The notes: a model not told the origin generated them from the letters alone. DNA of 64,000 bases from Saccharofermentans sp. (GCA_016292135.1 JAEFAZ010000002.1:186001-250000), one strand, 5' to 3'; shown: positions 1-8,373, counted from the first letter of the stretch. Numbers and translations are program-made.

Positions 1-1
1 C

Positions 2-229
2 TATTACTCGGTTTCATCGGAAGGCGCCCACCGCGCTCTTTACGACTGTCTCACGACACAGCAGGTATACGAACACCTTAAGGATGAGATGAAGGATCCT
101 TCCCCGGCGGCGCTCGCAGTCAAGCGCTGCCCCAGATGCGGGAATATGCTCAAGAGAAGGGAAGGCAAGTTCGGTCCCTTCTACGGCTGCATGAGCTTCC
201 CTGACTGCCGTTATACATTAAACATCTGA
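2..229 (+). CDS. C-terminal fragment of a protein ending in a topoisomerase-type C4 zinc finger
   Basis: The window opens inside this gene; 75 codons remain, read in the frame starting at base 2. The last 35 residues carry CPRCG, then YGC and DCRY, which is the four-cysteine zinc finger found at the end of type I topoisomerases and in several helicases and nucleases. The preceding part (EGAHRALYDCL) is not enough to name the enzyme. It binds zinc and probably nucleic acid; a helicase- or nuclease-like parent is as likely as a topoisomerase. The stop is TGA at 227-229. Confidence 0.75.
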   Translation, partial: YYSVSSEGAHRALYDCLTTQQVYEHLKDEMKDPSPAALAVKRCPRCGNMLKRREGKFGPFYGCMSFPDCRYTLNI

Positions 230-261
230 ATTTCACAGGTTTTATCAGCCCTTTTTATGGA

Positions 262-297
262 AGTCCCGCCCTCAGGATGAGGGCGATTAATGGGACT
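262..297 (+). other. Nested inverted repeat downstream of the zinc-finger gene
   Basis: An inner 8-bp stem (CGCCCTCA at 267-274, TGAGGGCG at 278-285) sits within an outer AGTCCC/GGGACT pair (262-267, 292-297). No T-run follows, so it is at best a weak terminator or an RNA end-stabilising hairpin. Confidence 0.35.
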
Positions 298-304
298 ACG
301 CTTT

Positions 305-313
305 TGCTATAAT
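305..313 (+). promoter_or_regulatory. Extended -10 promoter for the HIRAN gene
   Basis: TGCTATAAT is a perfect -10 hexamer with the TG extension, 46 bp before the ATG at 359. No convincing -35 is visible. An AGGAGGTGCGTT ribosome site precedes the ATG. Confidence 0.55.
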
Positions 314-358
314 CAGGGCGGATGAGGAAGAAAGCATCAAGTAAACAGGAGGTGCGTT

Positions 359-697
359 ATGGATAAGTATTATTTCACTATCACCGGTCTGAACTACCGG
401 TTCGGAGATGAGTTCCTTAAGCCTGACATGATAGTCAATCTCGTTAAGGAACCTGATAATAAATACGATAAAGAAGCGATCAAGGTTGAGCTTCCCGGTC
501 TCGGTACGATCGGTTATGTTGCCAACAGCCTGCAGACTGTACTGGGAGAGAGCCACAGCGCCGGATACTATTACGACAAGCTCGGAGATGAGGCTGTCGG
601 CCAGGTTCTCTATGTACTCCCCGGCGGAGTCGTCTGCTCCATCATGGAAAGCTATCTGACCGGTGCTGCTCCGGAATCAACACAGGAAGAAAACTGA
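359..697 (+). CDS. Small stand-alone HIRAN-domain protein
   Basis: The 112-residue protein is essentially one HIRAN domain (about residues 4-95). Typical features are GLNYRFG near the start, then VKEPDNKYDKEAI, then GTIGYVANS and the SAGYYYDKL segment. HIRAN domains occur in SWI/SNF-type helicases, where they bind DNA ends, and in many bacteria as short free proteins of unknown role. The start is set by AGGAGG 8 bp upstream. It appears monocistronic, between its own promoter and a terminator. DNA-end or stalled-fork binding is possible but is inferred from the family only. Confidence 0.85.
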   Translation: MDKYYFTITGLNYRFGDEFLKPDMIVNLVKEPDNKYDKEAIKVELPGLGTIGYVANSLQTVLGESHSAGYYYDKLGDEAVGQVLYVLPGGVVCSIMESYLTGAAPESTQEEN

Positions 698-742
698 TAA
701 CAACAACTGCTCATTGTGTTTGTCATAATTTACTCCTTTCCA

Positions 743-766
743 GGCCTGCCCTTAACCGGGCGGGCC
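743..766 (+). terminator. Rho-independent terminator after the HIRAN gene
   Basis: A GGCCTGCCC / GGGCGGGCC stem (one G-U pair) with a 6-base loop is followed by TCTTTCTGT. It lies 45 bp after the stop codon. Confidence 0.65.
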
Positions 767-790
767 TCTTTCTGTCAAACTCTGAAAAAA

Positions 791-818
791 GACCCCGGAC
801 TTAACTTAGTCCGGGGTC
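791..818 (-). terminator. Terminator of the minus-strand operon
   Basis: A perfect 10-bp stem GACCCCGGAC / GTCCGGGGTC with an 8-base loop. Read on the minus strand it is followed by six T (785-790). It lies 25 bp beyond the stop of the last gene of that operon. Confidence 0.8.
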
Positions 819-843
819 AGATTAACTGTATCAGCTTTATGCC

Positions 844-1302
844 TTAGAGTGGCTTGAATGGAGATTGAGTATTGGAATTTGCTGCGTTGTTTTTCTCCCA
901 TTCGCGGAGCTCTGCTTCCGTATTGGTCACCTTGACCGGGACCGCGGAAGCTACTGCAGCTGTGCCGGGAGTATAGGCATTGGAGCCCGAAGGAGCTTTG
1001 ACAGGAGCTTTCTTATAATTTTCGATCTCTTCCTTGGACATCCTTCTTACGAGTTCGTTCCCCTGAGGGCCGGGCACGTTATCGATCCTCTGGGCAAACT
1101 GTGCCGAGAAGGACTCTTTCTCGGTCCTTGACATGCGGTCTTTTCTTACCGAGAAATTGGCATATGCATCGTAATCTGATCTTTCGCCCATGCTGTCGCC
1201 GATGTTGTTTGACTTGTCGAGTAAAGTGCCGTAGATCCAGAAAGATAATCCGAAACCTAATCCTGATGCAAACAGGAATGAAATAAAATAGATAAATTCC
1301 AT
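844..1302 (-). CDS. Hypothetical membrane-anchored protein
   Basis: 152 residues. One hydrophobic segment at residues 3-25 (FIYFISFLFASGLGFGLSFWIYG) would anchor the protein; the rest is hydrophilic, with an Ala/Pro/Val-rich low-complexity stretch near residues 97-125. No known domain was recognised. It is the last gene of a four-gene operon, starting 4 bp after the zinc-ribbon gene, whose end holds the GGGGTGA ribosome site. Co-transcription with a membrane zinc-ribbon protein suggests a shared envelope role, but nothing in the sequence defines it. Confidence 0.6.
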   Translation of the reverse strand: MEFIYFISFLFASGLGFGLSFWIYGTLLDKSNNIGDSMGERSDYDAYANFSVRKDRMSRTEKESFSAQFAQRIDNVPGPQGNELVRRMSKEEIENYKKAPVKAPSGSNAYTPGTAAVASAVPVKVTNTEAELREWEKNNAANSNTQSPFKPL

Positions 1303-1306
1303 AGTG

Positions 1307-2521
1307 TCACCCCTGTCTCTTCTTTGTGAAGTTGAATATCGATTTTGCCTGCGTGAGCTTGATGTTCTTAACGACCTTGATTACCTTGCGGATGCCTGTC
1401 GTAAAGAGCGCGATTATGCCCACGACGAGAGCTGCTATCAGTTTGCCCCTGCCGTCGCTGCTTCCCCTTGATCTGCCCGCAAAGAAGAAGGGCAGAGTGT
1501 TCTTAAATGCGATAAAGAAGACTATTGTGAGGATGATGCCCGTCCCGATCAGGAGCCCGTAGAAGAGCTTCTTGTTCCAGGGGAGGCCGCATACGACTTT
1601 TCCCGTGTCGCCGTTAACGAGGATCGTGTTGTGCTTGCCCTTGTAATCGAACGTTATGAACCAGGCGGGAAGCATTGCATAGATCATGTCGTTTTCAAGC
1701 TTTAAAGAAGGGAAGGAAGATATGACTTTCTTCGAGCTTGCGCTGACGCTTGCCATAGCTTCCTCTTCGAAATATGCTTTGCCGCGGAGGAGGGCAGCCT
1801 GCCTTAAGTCGCTGTAAGTGACATCCGAGACATTCGAATAGAAGCCTGCGAGATAGTCTTCGTCGAAAGGCTTAAGTCGCTTTAAATAGTAAGGTTCGAG
1901 CCTGGAACTGCTCTCGTCGGAAAGAGTAGTCGAAGCATCGAGAGGCAGGTTGCGGATATGTATCTTGCCTGCTCGTCCGAAGTAGCGGGTTACGGAATTC
2001 TTTCCGCTCTTGACCTGGCCCTGTACTACGACTGCGTCCGTATAGTAGGCATTTACGATCCAGTAGGGGATATAGATGCCGCGAACGCTGTCTACGCTAA
2101 AATGCTTGATCGCATTCGGAACGAAGATGCCTTTGTTGAGCCTTGCGCGGACATTGGCAAGGGCGGTCTCTTTCGAGATCGAGAAAGGCATAATGCATTC
2201 AGGGCACATCTGCCTTGAGATCCTGCTGAAGACAACGTTGGAGTTGCCGCAGTAGATGCAGGTCGTGGATGCTTCCGTTCCGTTGATGATGATCTCGCCG
2301 CCGCACTCGCTGCATGAATATACATAGCAGTCCATGAGCTGCTCGTCCTTGGTACCGTAGATCTCCTGCAAAGATTCGGCTTTAAGATCCTGACGGTAGT
2401 TCTTGGCTTCGGCCTGGACGTCCTCGGGGCGGAACTTGCTGCCGCAGGCAGCGCATACCATCATCTGGGAATCCGGATCGAAGACAAGCGCGTGGCTGCA
2501 GTTCTTACATAATGTTGCCAT
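1307..2521 (-). CDS. TFIIB-type zinc-ribbon membrane protein
   Basis: 404 residues. The N-terminus holds zinc-ribbon CxxC pairs at about C5/C8, C23/C26, C70/C73, C88/C91 and C106/C109. A central soluble beta-rich region follows, with KHFSVDSVRGIYIPYW, then a membrane segment at about 319-340 and a weaker one at 360-376, ending in a basic tail. This architecture is annotated in clostridial genomes as a TFIIB-type zinc-ribbon protein; no function is established. A ribosome site (GGAGG) lies before the ATG. It is third in a minus-strand operon, 23 bp after the 86-residue membrane protein. Two plus-strand genes nearby (5023, 5564) also combine membrane segments with a zinc ribbon. Confidence 0.75.
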   Translation of the reverse strand: MATLCKNCSHALVFDPDSQMMVCAACGSKFRPEDVQAEAKNYRQDLKAESLQEIYGTKDEQLMDCYVYSCSECGGEIIINGTEASTTCIYCGNSNVVFSRISRQMCPECIMPFSISKETALANVRARLNKGIFVPNAIKHFSVDSVRGIYIPYWIVNAYYTDAVVVQGQVKSGKNSVTRYFGRAGKIHIRNLPLDASTTLSDESSSRLEPYYLKRLKPFDEDYLAGFYSNVSDVTYSDLRQAALLRGKAYFEEEAMASVSASSKKVISSFPSLKLENDMIYAMLPAWFITFDYKGKHNTILVNGDTGKVVCGLPWNKKLFYGLLIGTGIILTIVFFIAFKNTLPFFFAGRSRGSSDGRGKLIAALVVGIIALFTTGIRKVIKVVKNIKLTQAKSIFNFTKKRQG

Positions 2522-2544
2522 TTTATCCTCCTATCGCTTATTCG

Positions 2545-2805
2545 TTATATCAGAAAGTGGCACAAGATACCTGCTGTCAGCGAGAAGACCGCTGCTACCG
2601 GGATCAGCAGCACTTCACGTTCCTTGAAGAAAGGCACGAAGGAAAGTCCGAAGCAGAGGAGTGCCGCTGCAAGAGCCGTAAGTGGCGGCATAAGGAGCAT
2701 CAGGGTGTTTGCGCTGAAAGAGAAGAGCAGACATACGATCGCCAATGCCATAAGCGCTCCGAAGAAGATAAGGCTGAACTTGATCTTTCCTGCTGTATCG
2801 TTCAT
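2545..2805 (-). CDS. Small three-helix membrane protein
   Basis: 86 residues, almost all hydrophobic: three predicted membrane helices (about residues 9-29, 34-54 and 64-84). The start at 2805 is chosen over an in-frame ATG at 2820 because GGGAGGTG lies just before it and its ATGA overlaps the stop of the upstream hydrolase, typical of translational coupling. No family was recognised. It probably works with the hydrolase or the zinc-ribbon protein at the membrane. Confidence 0.6.
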   Translation of the reverse strand: MNDTAGKIKFSLIFFGALMALAIVCLLFSFSANTLMLLMPPLTALAAALLCFGLSFVPFFKEREVLLIPVAAVFSLTAGILCHFLI

Positions 2806-3851
2806 CGTTTCACCTCCCATGCAAACTTGCCGGCCTGTGAGAAAACATTTGCGTCTTTCATGAAGTCGTTGTGCTTGTTGCTGCCGGCTGTCACGAAGTT
2901 GACTGAACTCTTTGTGAAGTCGGCAAATAATCTGCGGCTCGATCCATAAGGGATAACTTCATCTTCGGGTGATGCGAAGATAAGGGTCGGGCATGTGACT
3001 TTCTTTGCGAAGGAACCCGAATCCAGATTGTAGGTAACAAGCAGTTTCAAAGGCCCGTGGAATATGTTGATCACGTTGTTGTACAGGTCGTAGGAATTCT
3101 CGTAAGGTGCCATCAGGATCAGGCCGTCCACCATATCGGTCCTCTCGGATGCGACGTATGTTGCAAGACCGGTGCCGAGGGAATATCCCATGACTATGAT
3201 CCTGTCGTACTCCACGCATGAACTTACGTAGTCGAAAGCGTCGAGCGCCATCTTCTTTAATCCTTTGACGTCAAGGTCGCCCTCGCTCTTTCCGTACTGC
3301 GGATAGTCGAGGAAGATAAGGTCGCACTTCTCTGTGAGACCGCCGTAAGTTGCATCATCTTTAATGACATAGTTTTCGATGAAAGTCGAAGACTCCATAC
3401 CGTTCCCTCCGAAAAAGAGGACAGCCGGTCTCATCGTGTGATCCGGGATGCCTTTGGCAGGCAGCTTCCAGCCCCTGATGCCGGATTCTGTCTCTACCCA
3501 TTCGGGCTTGGGCCTGCCGGAGTCTTCCATGGTGAGAAGCCTGTTATAGGACTCTTCCTCAAATCCGGGGTAGAACAGTACCCTCGGAGCCAGACTGATT
3601 ATCGTAAGGCAGAAGAGAGCGAAGAGGGCCGTAATGACGATCGCAGTGTATGAAGCGATCCTCACCTTCTTATCCTTGGCTCTCAGGAATGTTGCGGCCG
3701 CGAAGATGCCTGCTGCCGCGATAAGTGAGATGACCAGAGCTGCAACGATAGCCTTGACCGCATCGGTTCCTTCGAGAAAGAGATAGAGCAAAGGTCCCGC
3801 GACGAAGGCTGAGGCTCCGCATATCAGCAGTATCTTGAATTTCTTATCCAT
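2802..3851 (-). CDS. Membrane-anchored alpha/beta hydrolase
   Basis: 349 residues. Three membrane helices at the N-terminus (about 7-27, 33-56, 66-86) are followed by an alpha/beta hydrolase domain with the oxyanion region VLFFGGNGME, nucleophile elbow GYSLG, a late acid in ASPEDEVIP and a histidine in SNKHNDF. This is the Bem46/esterase-like group whose substrate is usually unknown. The ATG at 3851 is preferred to an upstream in-frame codon at 3884 because CAGGGGATA sits 5-8 bp before it and the promoter -10 overlaps 3884. First gene of a four-gene operon. Confidence 0.8.
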   Translation of the reverse strand: MDKKFKILLICGASAFVAGPLLYLFLEGTDAVKAIVAALVISLIAAAGIFAAATFLRAKDKKVRIASYTAIVITALFALFCLTIISLAPRVLFYPGFEEESYNRLLTMEDSGRPKPEWVETESGIRGWKLPAKGIPDHTMRPAVLFFGGNGMESSTFIENYVIKDDATYGGLTEKCDLIFLDYPQYGKSEGDLDVKGLKKMALDAFDYVSSCVEYDRIIVMGYSLGTGLATYVASERTDMVDGLILMAPYENSYDLYNNVINIFHGPLKLLVTYNLDSGSFAKKVTCPTLIFASPEDEVIPYGSSRRLFADFTKSSVNFVTAGSNKHNDFMKDANVFSQAGKFAWEVKR

Positions 3852-3883
3852 AACTATATCCCCTGTATTAATTTCCAAGGACA

Positions 3884-3892
3884 ATTATATCA
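3884..3892 (-). promoter_or_regulatory. Extended -10 promoter of the hydrolase operon
   Basis: On the minus strand TGATATAAT matches an extended -10 and would start transcription near 3877, just ahead of the ribosome site. It rules out the 3884 start for the hydrolase. Confidence 0.6.
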
Positions 3893-3917
3893 TTTATTTC
3901 ATTTAGTTAAGCATAGT

Positions 3918-3947
3918 TTGTAAGGGCTCGGGACAAAGTGGTAGAAT
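3918..3947 (+). promoter_or_regulatory. Promoter of the macro-domain operon
   Basis: TTGTAA (3918-3923), an 18-bp spacer and TAGAAT (3942-3947) with a TG extension. The expected start near 3954 supports the ATG at 3980 as the true start of the next gene. It is back to back with the hydrolase promoter. Confidence 0.55.
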
Positions 3948-3979
3948 CTTATAGGAAAGTAAGATATCAGGGGGAAGCT

Positions 3980-5002
3980 ATGCCTCTCAACGTCATCCGT
4001 CAGGATATAACGAAAGTCAAGGCTGATGCCATCGTAAACACTGCCAATCCTAAGCCCGTGATAGGCGGAGGTACCGACAGTGCTATATATGAGGCCGCAG
4101 GCATGGAAGAGCTCCTTGCTCTCCGTAAGAAGATCGGCGACATAGCTCCCGGCGATGCGGTCGAGACAGACGCGCTCGCTCTATCCGCCCAATACATCAT
4201 CCACACCGTCGGCCCCGTATGGCGGGACGGAAAATACGGCGAAGCGGCGGTTCTTAAGGCCTGCTACGACAATTCCCTTGCTCTTGCAAAGAGACTGGGC
4301 TGTAAGTCTATAGCCTTTCCGCTGATCGCGACCGGTTCCTACGGTTTCCCCAAGGACAAGGCCATAGAGATCGCGACACATGCGATAAATTCCTTCCTCG
4401 AACATAACGACATGAAGATCACGCTCGTGCTTTTCGATAAAGAGAGCTTCGTGATAAGCGGGCCGAAGTTCAAGATGATCATGGCCTACATAGACCAGAA
4501 CTATGTCGAGGAGAAGGGAGAGATAGAATATGCATCCGACGTTTACGGGAACTATCCCCGTGACGTAAGGATCAGGCGCAATGAGATCGTTCATCTTTAC
4601 GATTCAATGATCAAGGTACCCGATGACATAGGGGAGTATCTTGATAAGTCCGACACGACCTTCCGCGACAGGATCCTCGCGATAATGGATGAGCGCGGCC
4701 TTAAGTCCACGGATGTCTACAAGAAACAGCACCTCATCACCAAGAAGGTCTATAGCGATTTTAAGAACGATAAGTATTACCATCCGAACAAATACACGGC
4801 GGTAGCTTTCTGTCTGGCGCTCGAGCTGGATCTTGACCAGACGCTCGAAATAATGAATTCCGCGGGCTGGACACTGTCTCCCAGCCGCAAGGAGGACCTC
4901 ATCGTCAGATGGCATATCGCAAGGGGCGACTATTCCATCAGGAACATCAATGCATCCCTTACTTCATTCGGTTATAAGAATCTTGAACAATATAAATCAT
5001 AG
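3980..5002 (+). CDS. Macro-domain (ADP-ribose-binding) protein with a C-terminal extension
   Basis: 340 residues. Residues 1 to about 160 form a macro domain: RQDITKVKADAIVNTAN, a GGGTDSAIYEAAG loop, HTVGP, and the late GSYGFP loop. Macro domains bind or hydrolyse ADP-ribose adducts. Residues about 215-340 are a separate, mostly helical domain (RDRILAIMDERGL, ALELDLDQTLEIMNSAGW) seen attached to macro domains in Firmicutes; it resembles a repressor-like helical bundle but no clear DNA-binding helix can be asserted. The ATG at 3980 is set by AGGGGGAAGCT. It heads an operon with two zinc-ribbon membrane proteins, a dehydrogenase and a small membrane protein. Confidence 0.85.
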   Translation: MPLNVIRQDITKVKADAIVNTANPKPVIGGGTDSAIYEAAGMEELLALRKKIGDIAPGDAVETDALALSAQYIIHTVGPVWRDGKYGEAAVLKACYDNSLALAKRLGCKSIAFPLIATGSYGFPKDKAIEIATHAINSFLEHNDMKITLVLFDKESFVISGPKFKMIMAYIDQNYVEEKGEIEYASDVYGNYPRDVRIRRNEIVHLYDSMIKVPDDIGEYLDKSDTTFRDRILAIMDERGLKSTDVYKKQHLITKKVYSDFKNDKYYHPNKYTAVAFCLALELDLDQTLEIMNSAGWTLSPSRKEDLIVRWHIARGDYSIRNINASLTSFGYKNLEQYKS

Positions 5003-5022
5003 GGTTAGGAGGATACCGTTAC

Positions 5023-5562
5023 ATGTATCTTAACAAGTCAAAGCTCGCGGCACTCAAGACGGTCAACATTATCGTGATCGTTGCTGTCGGGCTGATGTCG
5101 CTTTTGCATCTCTTCTTCGTTTTTTTCGCTTTCTCACCGAAGGCAAGGGATACGAATCCCTTGGCTCTGCTGATATTCGCTTCCTTCTTCTTCATGCTCT
5201 TCTGCGGGGGCGTCGGCATAATTATCTGGCGTGTCCGCTCCATGAACAGGATGTCCCGTGCAAGGCTCTATAATTCGCTTTTCGAAGAAGATCACGACGG
5301 TATCATCACATATGAATCCATAGCGTCCATGACGGGCCAGACCGTTGCCAAGGTCATCAAGGACCTGACGGCATATTCCAGGAGCAATATCCTCATCAAT
5401 CTCACCATGGGGCGCTCGGCTGTCCGTGTCGACTTGCTAGCTCCCAACACCGAATTCCTGACCGTGATCTGCCCCCACTGCGGCTCGCACGTCAACATCC
5501 GCAAAGGCGGCGGCGGCAGATGCGATCACTGCGGAACTTTCATGAGAGCAAAGGAGGCATGA
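5023..5562 (+). CDS. Membrane protein with C-terminal zinc ribbon (paralogue 1)
   Basis: 179 residues. Two membrane helices (about 13-35 and 46-69) are followed by a soluble region that looks like a winged-helix element (ESIASMTGQTVAKVIKDL) and a C-terminal zinc ribbon, CPHCG...CDHCG. Its neighbour at 5564 has the same order of parts, so the two are tandem duplicates that have diverged strongly. Function unknown; the fold suggests a membrane-tethered regulator or protein-interaction module. 20 bp downstream of the macro-domain gene and co-directional. Confidence 0.65.
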   Translation: MYLNKSKLAALKTVNIIVIVAVGLMSLLHLFFVFFAFSPKARDTNPLALLIFASFFFMLFCGGVGIIIWRVRSMNRMSRARLYNSLFEEDHDGIITYESIASMTGQTVAKVIKDLTAYSRSNILINLTMGRSAVRVDLLAPNTEFLTVICPHCGSHVNIRKGGGGRCDHCGTFMRAKEA

Positions 5563-5563
5563 C

Positions 5564-6133
5564 ATGTATAAGAATCAGAGTAAACTCGTAGCAACGATAT
5601 TGATATGGTCGGCGATAGCGGTCCCTGCATTCTGCATTGGTATCGTACTCTTAGGCGTACTGGGATCACGACCGAAAGTAGAAGACCCCGTATCGGTATA
5701 TGCACTTTACATCATCATGCTGATACCATGCGCATTCCTGGTCTACATGTATTTCAGGAGGTTCGGCAATGTCGGATTCGCCCAGAGGGTGAGTAACTAT
5801 TTCGAGAAAGATTCAGACGGCCTCGTTCCCGTAAACGAGTTCGCGACTGCCATGGGCATGACCCAGGAGCAGGTCGTCAAGAAGACCAACTATCTTATCC
5901 GAAAAGGGTATCTGGTGAACACGAACTACGATAACGCCCACCGCGTATTCCTGCTGTCAGATAAATACAGGCCGCAGAGCGAATTTGCAGTATCACGGGG
6001 CCTGCCCGAAGACAAGCCTTTCCAGGGCGTCACCTGTCCGGGCTGCGCCGCGGCACTCAAGATCAGGGCGGAGACCAGGGGTGTCTGTCCTTACTGCGGA
6101 CGCGAGATCATAGGCCCGTCTTTCAAAGGCTGA
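5564..6133 (+). CDS. Membrane protein with C-terminal zinc ribbon (paralogue 2)
   Basis: 189 residues with the same layout as the preceding gene: two membrane helices (about 9-31 and 46-65), a winged-helix-like segment (NEFATAMGMTQEQVVKKTNYL, about 92-115) and a zinc ribbon CPGCA...CPYCG at the end. It starts one base after the stop of paralogue 1, with GGAGGCATGAC as ribosome site, so the pair is translationally coupled. The role is unknown; the repeated architecture suggests the two proteins pair or respond to different inputs. Confidence 0.65.
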   Translation: MYKNQSKLVATILIWSAIAVPAFCIGIVLLGVLGSRPKVEDPVSVYALYIIMLIPCAFLVYMYFRRFGNVGFAQRVSNYFEKDSDGLVPVNEFATAMGMTQEQVVKKTNYLIRKGYLVNTNYDNAHRVFLLSDKYRPQSEFAVSRGLPEDKPFQGVTCPGCAAALKIRAETRGVCPYCGREIIGPSFKG

Positions 6134-6150
6134 TAAGTGAGGTCAGATAT

Positions 6151-7134
6151 ATGAAGATAGCGATATTGGATGCGATGGCAGCTAACCCGGGAGACCTCTC
6201 CTGGGCAGAGCTCGAGGAATTCGGCGAAGTTACGGCTTACGATGTTACGGCTCCGTCCGAGTTATACGAACGCGCGCGTGACGCGGAGATCTGTATCACC
6301 AACAAGACGGTCTTCGACCGCGCCATGATCGAAAGCCTTCCCAAGCTCAAGTATATAGGAGTTCTTGCGACGGGATACAACGTGGTTGATCTGGAATGCA
6401 CAAGGGAACGGGGGATAGTGGTTACCAACGTCCCCGAGTACAGCACATATGCGACTGCCCAGATGACGGTCGCGCATATTCTGGAACTCGCTGACAAGGT
6501 CGGTATCCATAATGCTTCTGTCAAGGAGGGTGACTGGGTGAGAGCCCCCCAATTCTGTTACTGGAAGGAGCCCCTGACGGAACTTTGGCAGAAGACTGCC
6601 GTCATAGTAGGCTACGGCAAGATCGGGAAGCGGGTTGCAGCCGTGCTTTCTGCGCTCGGAATGGATGTCATTGCGGTCCCGCACAGTTTTAACAATGTTA
6701 CAAAGTCAGAAGATACGGGCCTTTCAGGCGATACTGCCAAGATCCGCTTCATGACGCTCGAAGAAGCCCTCCCTCTGGCAGATATCGTCACTCTGCACTG
6801 CCCTCTGACCGATGAGACGAGAGCTATCATAAACGAAAAGACCATTTCCCTCATGAAAAAGGGAGCATTTCTCATAAATTGCGCAAGAGGTCCGCTGATA
6901 GCATCTGACGATGTCGCTGAGGCATTAAGGAGCGGTCAGCTCGGAGGCTATGCAGCAGATGTGCTCGAGACAGAACCCCAAAGAGCCGGTGATCCTTTCC
7001 TTACGACGCCCAATACGATCCTTACGCCTCATATAGCCTGGGCTCCCCGCGAGACCCGAGCCCGCCTCATAACGATCGCAGCGGACAACATCCGTGCCTT
7101 CCTTGACGGCAAACCCGTAAACGTAGTGAATTAA
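6151..7134 (+). CDS. D-2-hydroxyacid dehydrogenase (glycerate/phosphoglycerate dehydrogenase family)
   Basis: 327 residues, normal for the family. It shows the substrate-domain start (MKIAILDA, LPKLKYIGVLATGYN), the NAD-binding VGYGKIGKRV loop at about 151-160, the catalytic Arg in INCARG, the Glu in VLETEP and the His in LTPHIAWAP. Such enzymes reduce 2-oxo acids with NAD(P)H; the sequence is closest in character to hydroxypyruvate/glycerate dehydrogenases (HprA-like), but the exact substrate cannot be read from it. 17 bp after the zinc-ribbon pair, in the same operon. Confidence 0.85.
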   Translation: MKIAILDAMAANPGDLSWAELEEFGEVTAYDVTAPSELYERARDAEICITNKTVFDRAMIESLPKLKYIGVLATGYNVVDLECTRERGIVVTNVPEYSTYATAQMTVAHILELADKVGIHNASVKEGDWVRAPQFCYWKEPLTELWQKTAVIVGYGKIGKRVAAVLSALGMDVIAVPHSFNNVTKSEDTGLSGDTAKIRFMTLEEALPLADIVTLHCPLTDETRAIINEKTISLMKKGAFLINCARGPLIASDDVAEALRSGQLGGYAADVLETEPQRAGDPFLTTPNTILTPHIAWAPRETRARLITIAADNIRAFLDGKPVNVVN

Positions 7135-7143
7135 GGAGTTTTC

Positions 7144-7647
7144 ATGAACTGGACCTGTCCCACTGAAAGCGAGAAGGAGGAGATGATCCGCTATATAAAG
7201 GGGATCAGGACTTTCGATGTCATCATGGGCATCGTTGTCCTTATCATCTGCCTCATACCGATAGCCGTAGGCATCCTCATGCTGATCGACGGTAATCTCT
7301 ACGGCATCAGCCCGATAGTGATATTCACTCTAGTGCTCTTAGTCCCCTTCGGACTCTTCCTTTCAGATCTGGACAGGAAGAAGCTCATCATGGAAGGTGA
7401 TTTTACAGTCTGCCGCTGCCGTGTCAAAAGCAAGAACGCAACTCACGCCGGCCGTTACAGAACGACTTATTACATCAGCGTCCTTACAGACGACGGCAAA
7501 GTTCGCCGCTTCAAGAGTAATTCGAAGATGTTCTTCCGCGCGAAAGAAGGCTCCGGGGCAATGCTTGTCAATTATCCCAAAAAGAATGAAGAAGACAAGG
7601 GGATTCCTGTTGACGTTATCGTCTACAAAGATGCTGACATTGAATGA
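7144..7647 (+). CDS. Small membrane protein
   Basis: 167 residues. Two membrane helices (about 24-48 and 57-76) are followed by a soluble beta-strand-rich C-terminal domain (DFTVCRCRVKSKNATH, YISVLTDDGKVRRF), reminiscent of DUF3592-like domains, although I cannot confirm membership. An AAGGAG ribosome site lies just before the ATG. Last gene of the macro-domain operon; it converges with the next gene with only 3 bp between the two stops and no room for a terminator between them. Confidence 0.6.
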   Translation: MNWTCPTESEKEEMIRYIKGIRTFDVIMGIVVLIICLIPIAVGILMLIDGNLYGISPIVIFTLVLLVPFGLFLSDLDRKKLIMEGDFTVCRCRVKSKNATHAGRYRTTYYISVLTDDGKVRRFKSNSKMFFRAKEGSGAMLVNYPKKNEEDKGIPVDVIVYKDADIE

Positions 7648-7650
7648 GTC

Positions 7651-8268
7651 TTACAGGAAGAGCAAGATCTCTATCACCGCGATTGCTATAAGTATGCCGT
7701 CTGCGATAACGGCGTTCTTGATCCTGGCATGCTCGACAGAGTTTCCGTGCGCGATCTTATAGATAGCCGGAAGGTTGAATATTACATAGACCACGGTCGA
7801 TATGATCATTACGAGTATTGCAAGGAATGAATATTCGCTGAGGCCCCTGTGGAAGGTTACCACGGTGCCTTTGTCCTTTTCGGCGGCTTCCGCGAAATAG
7901 TTATATGCGCTGACGATATCCGTGAGGTCGACCTGGCCGGCATAGCCTGCGGGAGCATCGTTATCAAAATAGATGACATTGCATTTATATAAGTTCGTAT
8001 ATCTGTAGTTTGTAGGCTGATAGACCGATATTATCTTGATACGGTCGCCCTTCTTCGGCTTGGGCATGCTCTCGTCGAGCATGTACCAATCGAAGCCTGC
8101 TTCATTGCCGACCTTCGCGTCTATCTCGAGATCGCTGTTATATTTCATATACGGCTTAAAATCGTTCTTGATGAAGAGTGCGCCTGCAATGAATGTCAGG
8201 ACCAGCGCGACCGCGCAAATGACCGTCAGCGGCATGAAAACTCTGTTCTTGAGTTCAGTTGTCTGCAT
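7651..8268 (-). CDS. Hypothetical membrane protein
   Basis: 205 residues. Membrane helices at about 12-32, 148-168 and 186-204 bracket a roughly 110-residue extracytoplasmic domain (residues 35-145) rich in beta-strand and tyrosine. No family was recognised. It is monocistronic, divergent from nothing close, and its 3' end abuts the convergent membrane-protein gene, so the two transcripts probably overlap at their ends. Confidence 0.55.
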   Translation of the reverse strand: MQTTELKNRVFMPLTVICAVALVLTFIAGALFIKNDFKPYMKYNSDLEIDAKVGNEAGFDWYMLDESMPKPKKGDRIKIISVYQPTNYRYTNLYKCNVIYFDNDAPAGYAGQVDLTDIVSAYNYFAEAAEKDKGTVVTFHRGLSEYSFLAILVMIISTVVYVIFNLPAIYKIAHGNSVEHARIKNAVIADGILIAIAVIEILLFL

Positions 8269-8320
8269 ATCTTCCTCCCATTCCTTATCCTTACATATTC
8301 TACCATATAGCCGATAAAAC

Positions 8321-8343
8321 AGGCGCCCCGAAATGGAGCGCCT
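8321..8343 (-). terminator. Terminator of the GH9 gene
   Basis: On the minus strand AGGCGCTCC, a 5-base loop, and GGGGCGCCT are followed by GTTTTAT. It lies about 30 bp after the cellulase stop. Confidence 0.7.
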
Positions 8344-8373
8344 GCCATAAAAGCTTTAACGGATAAGATGCTG

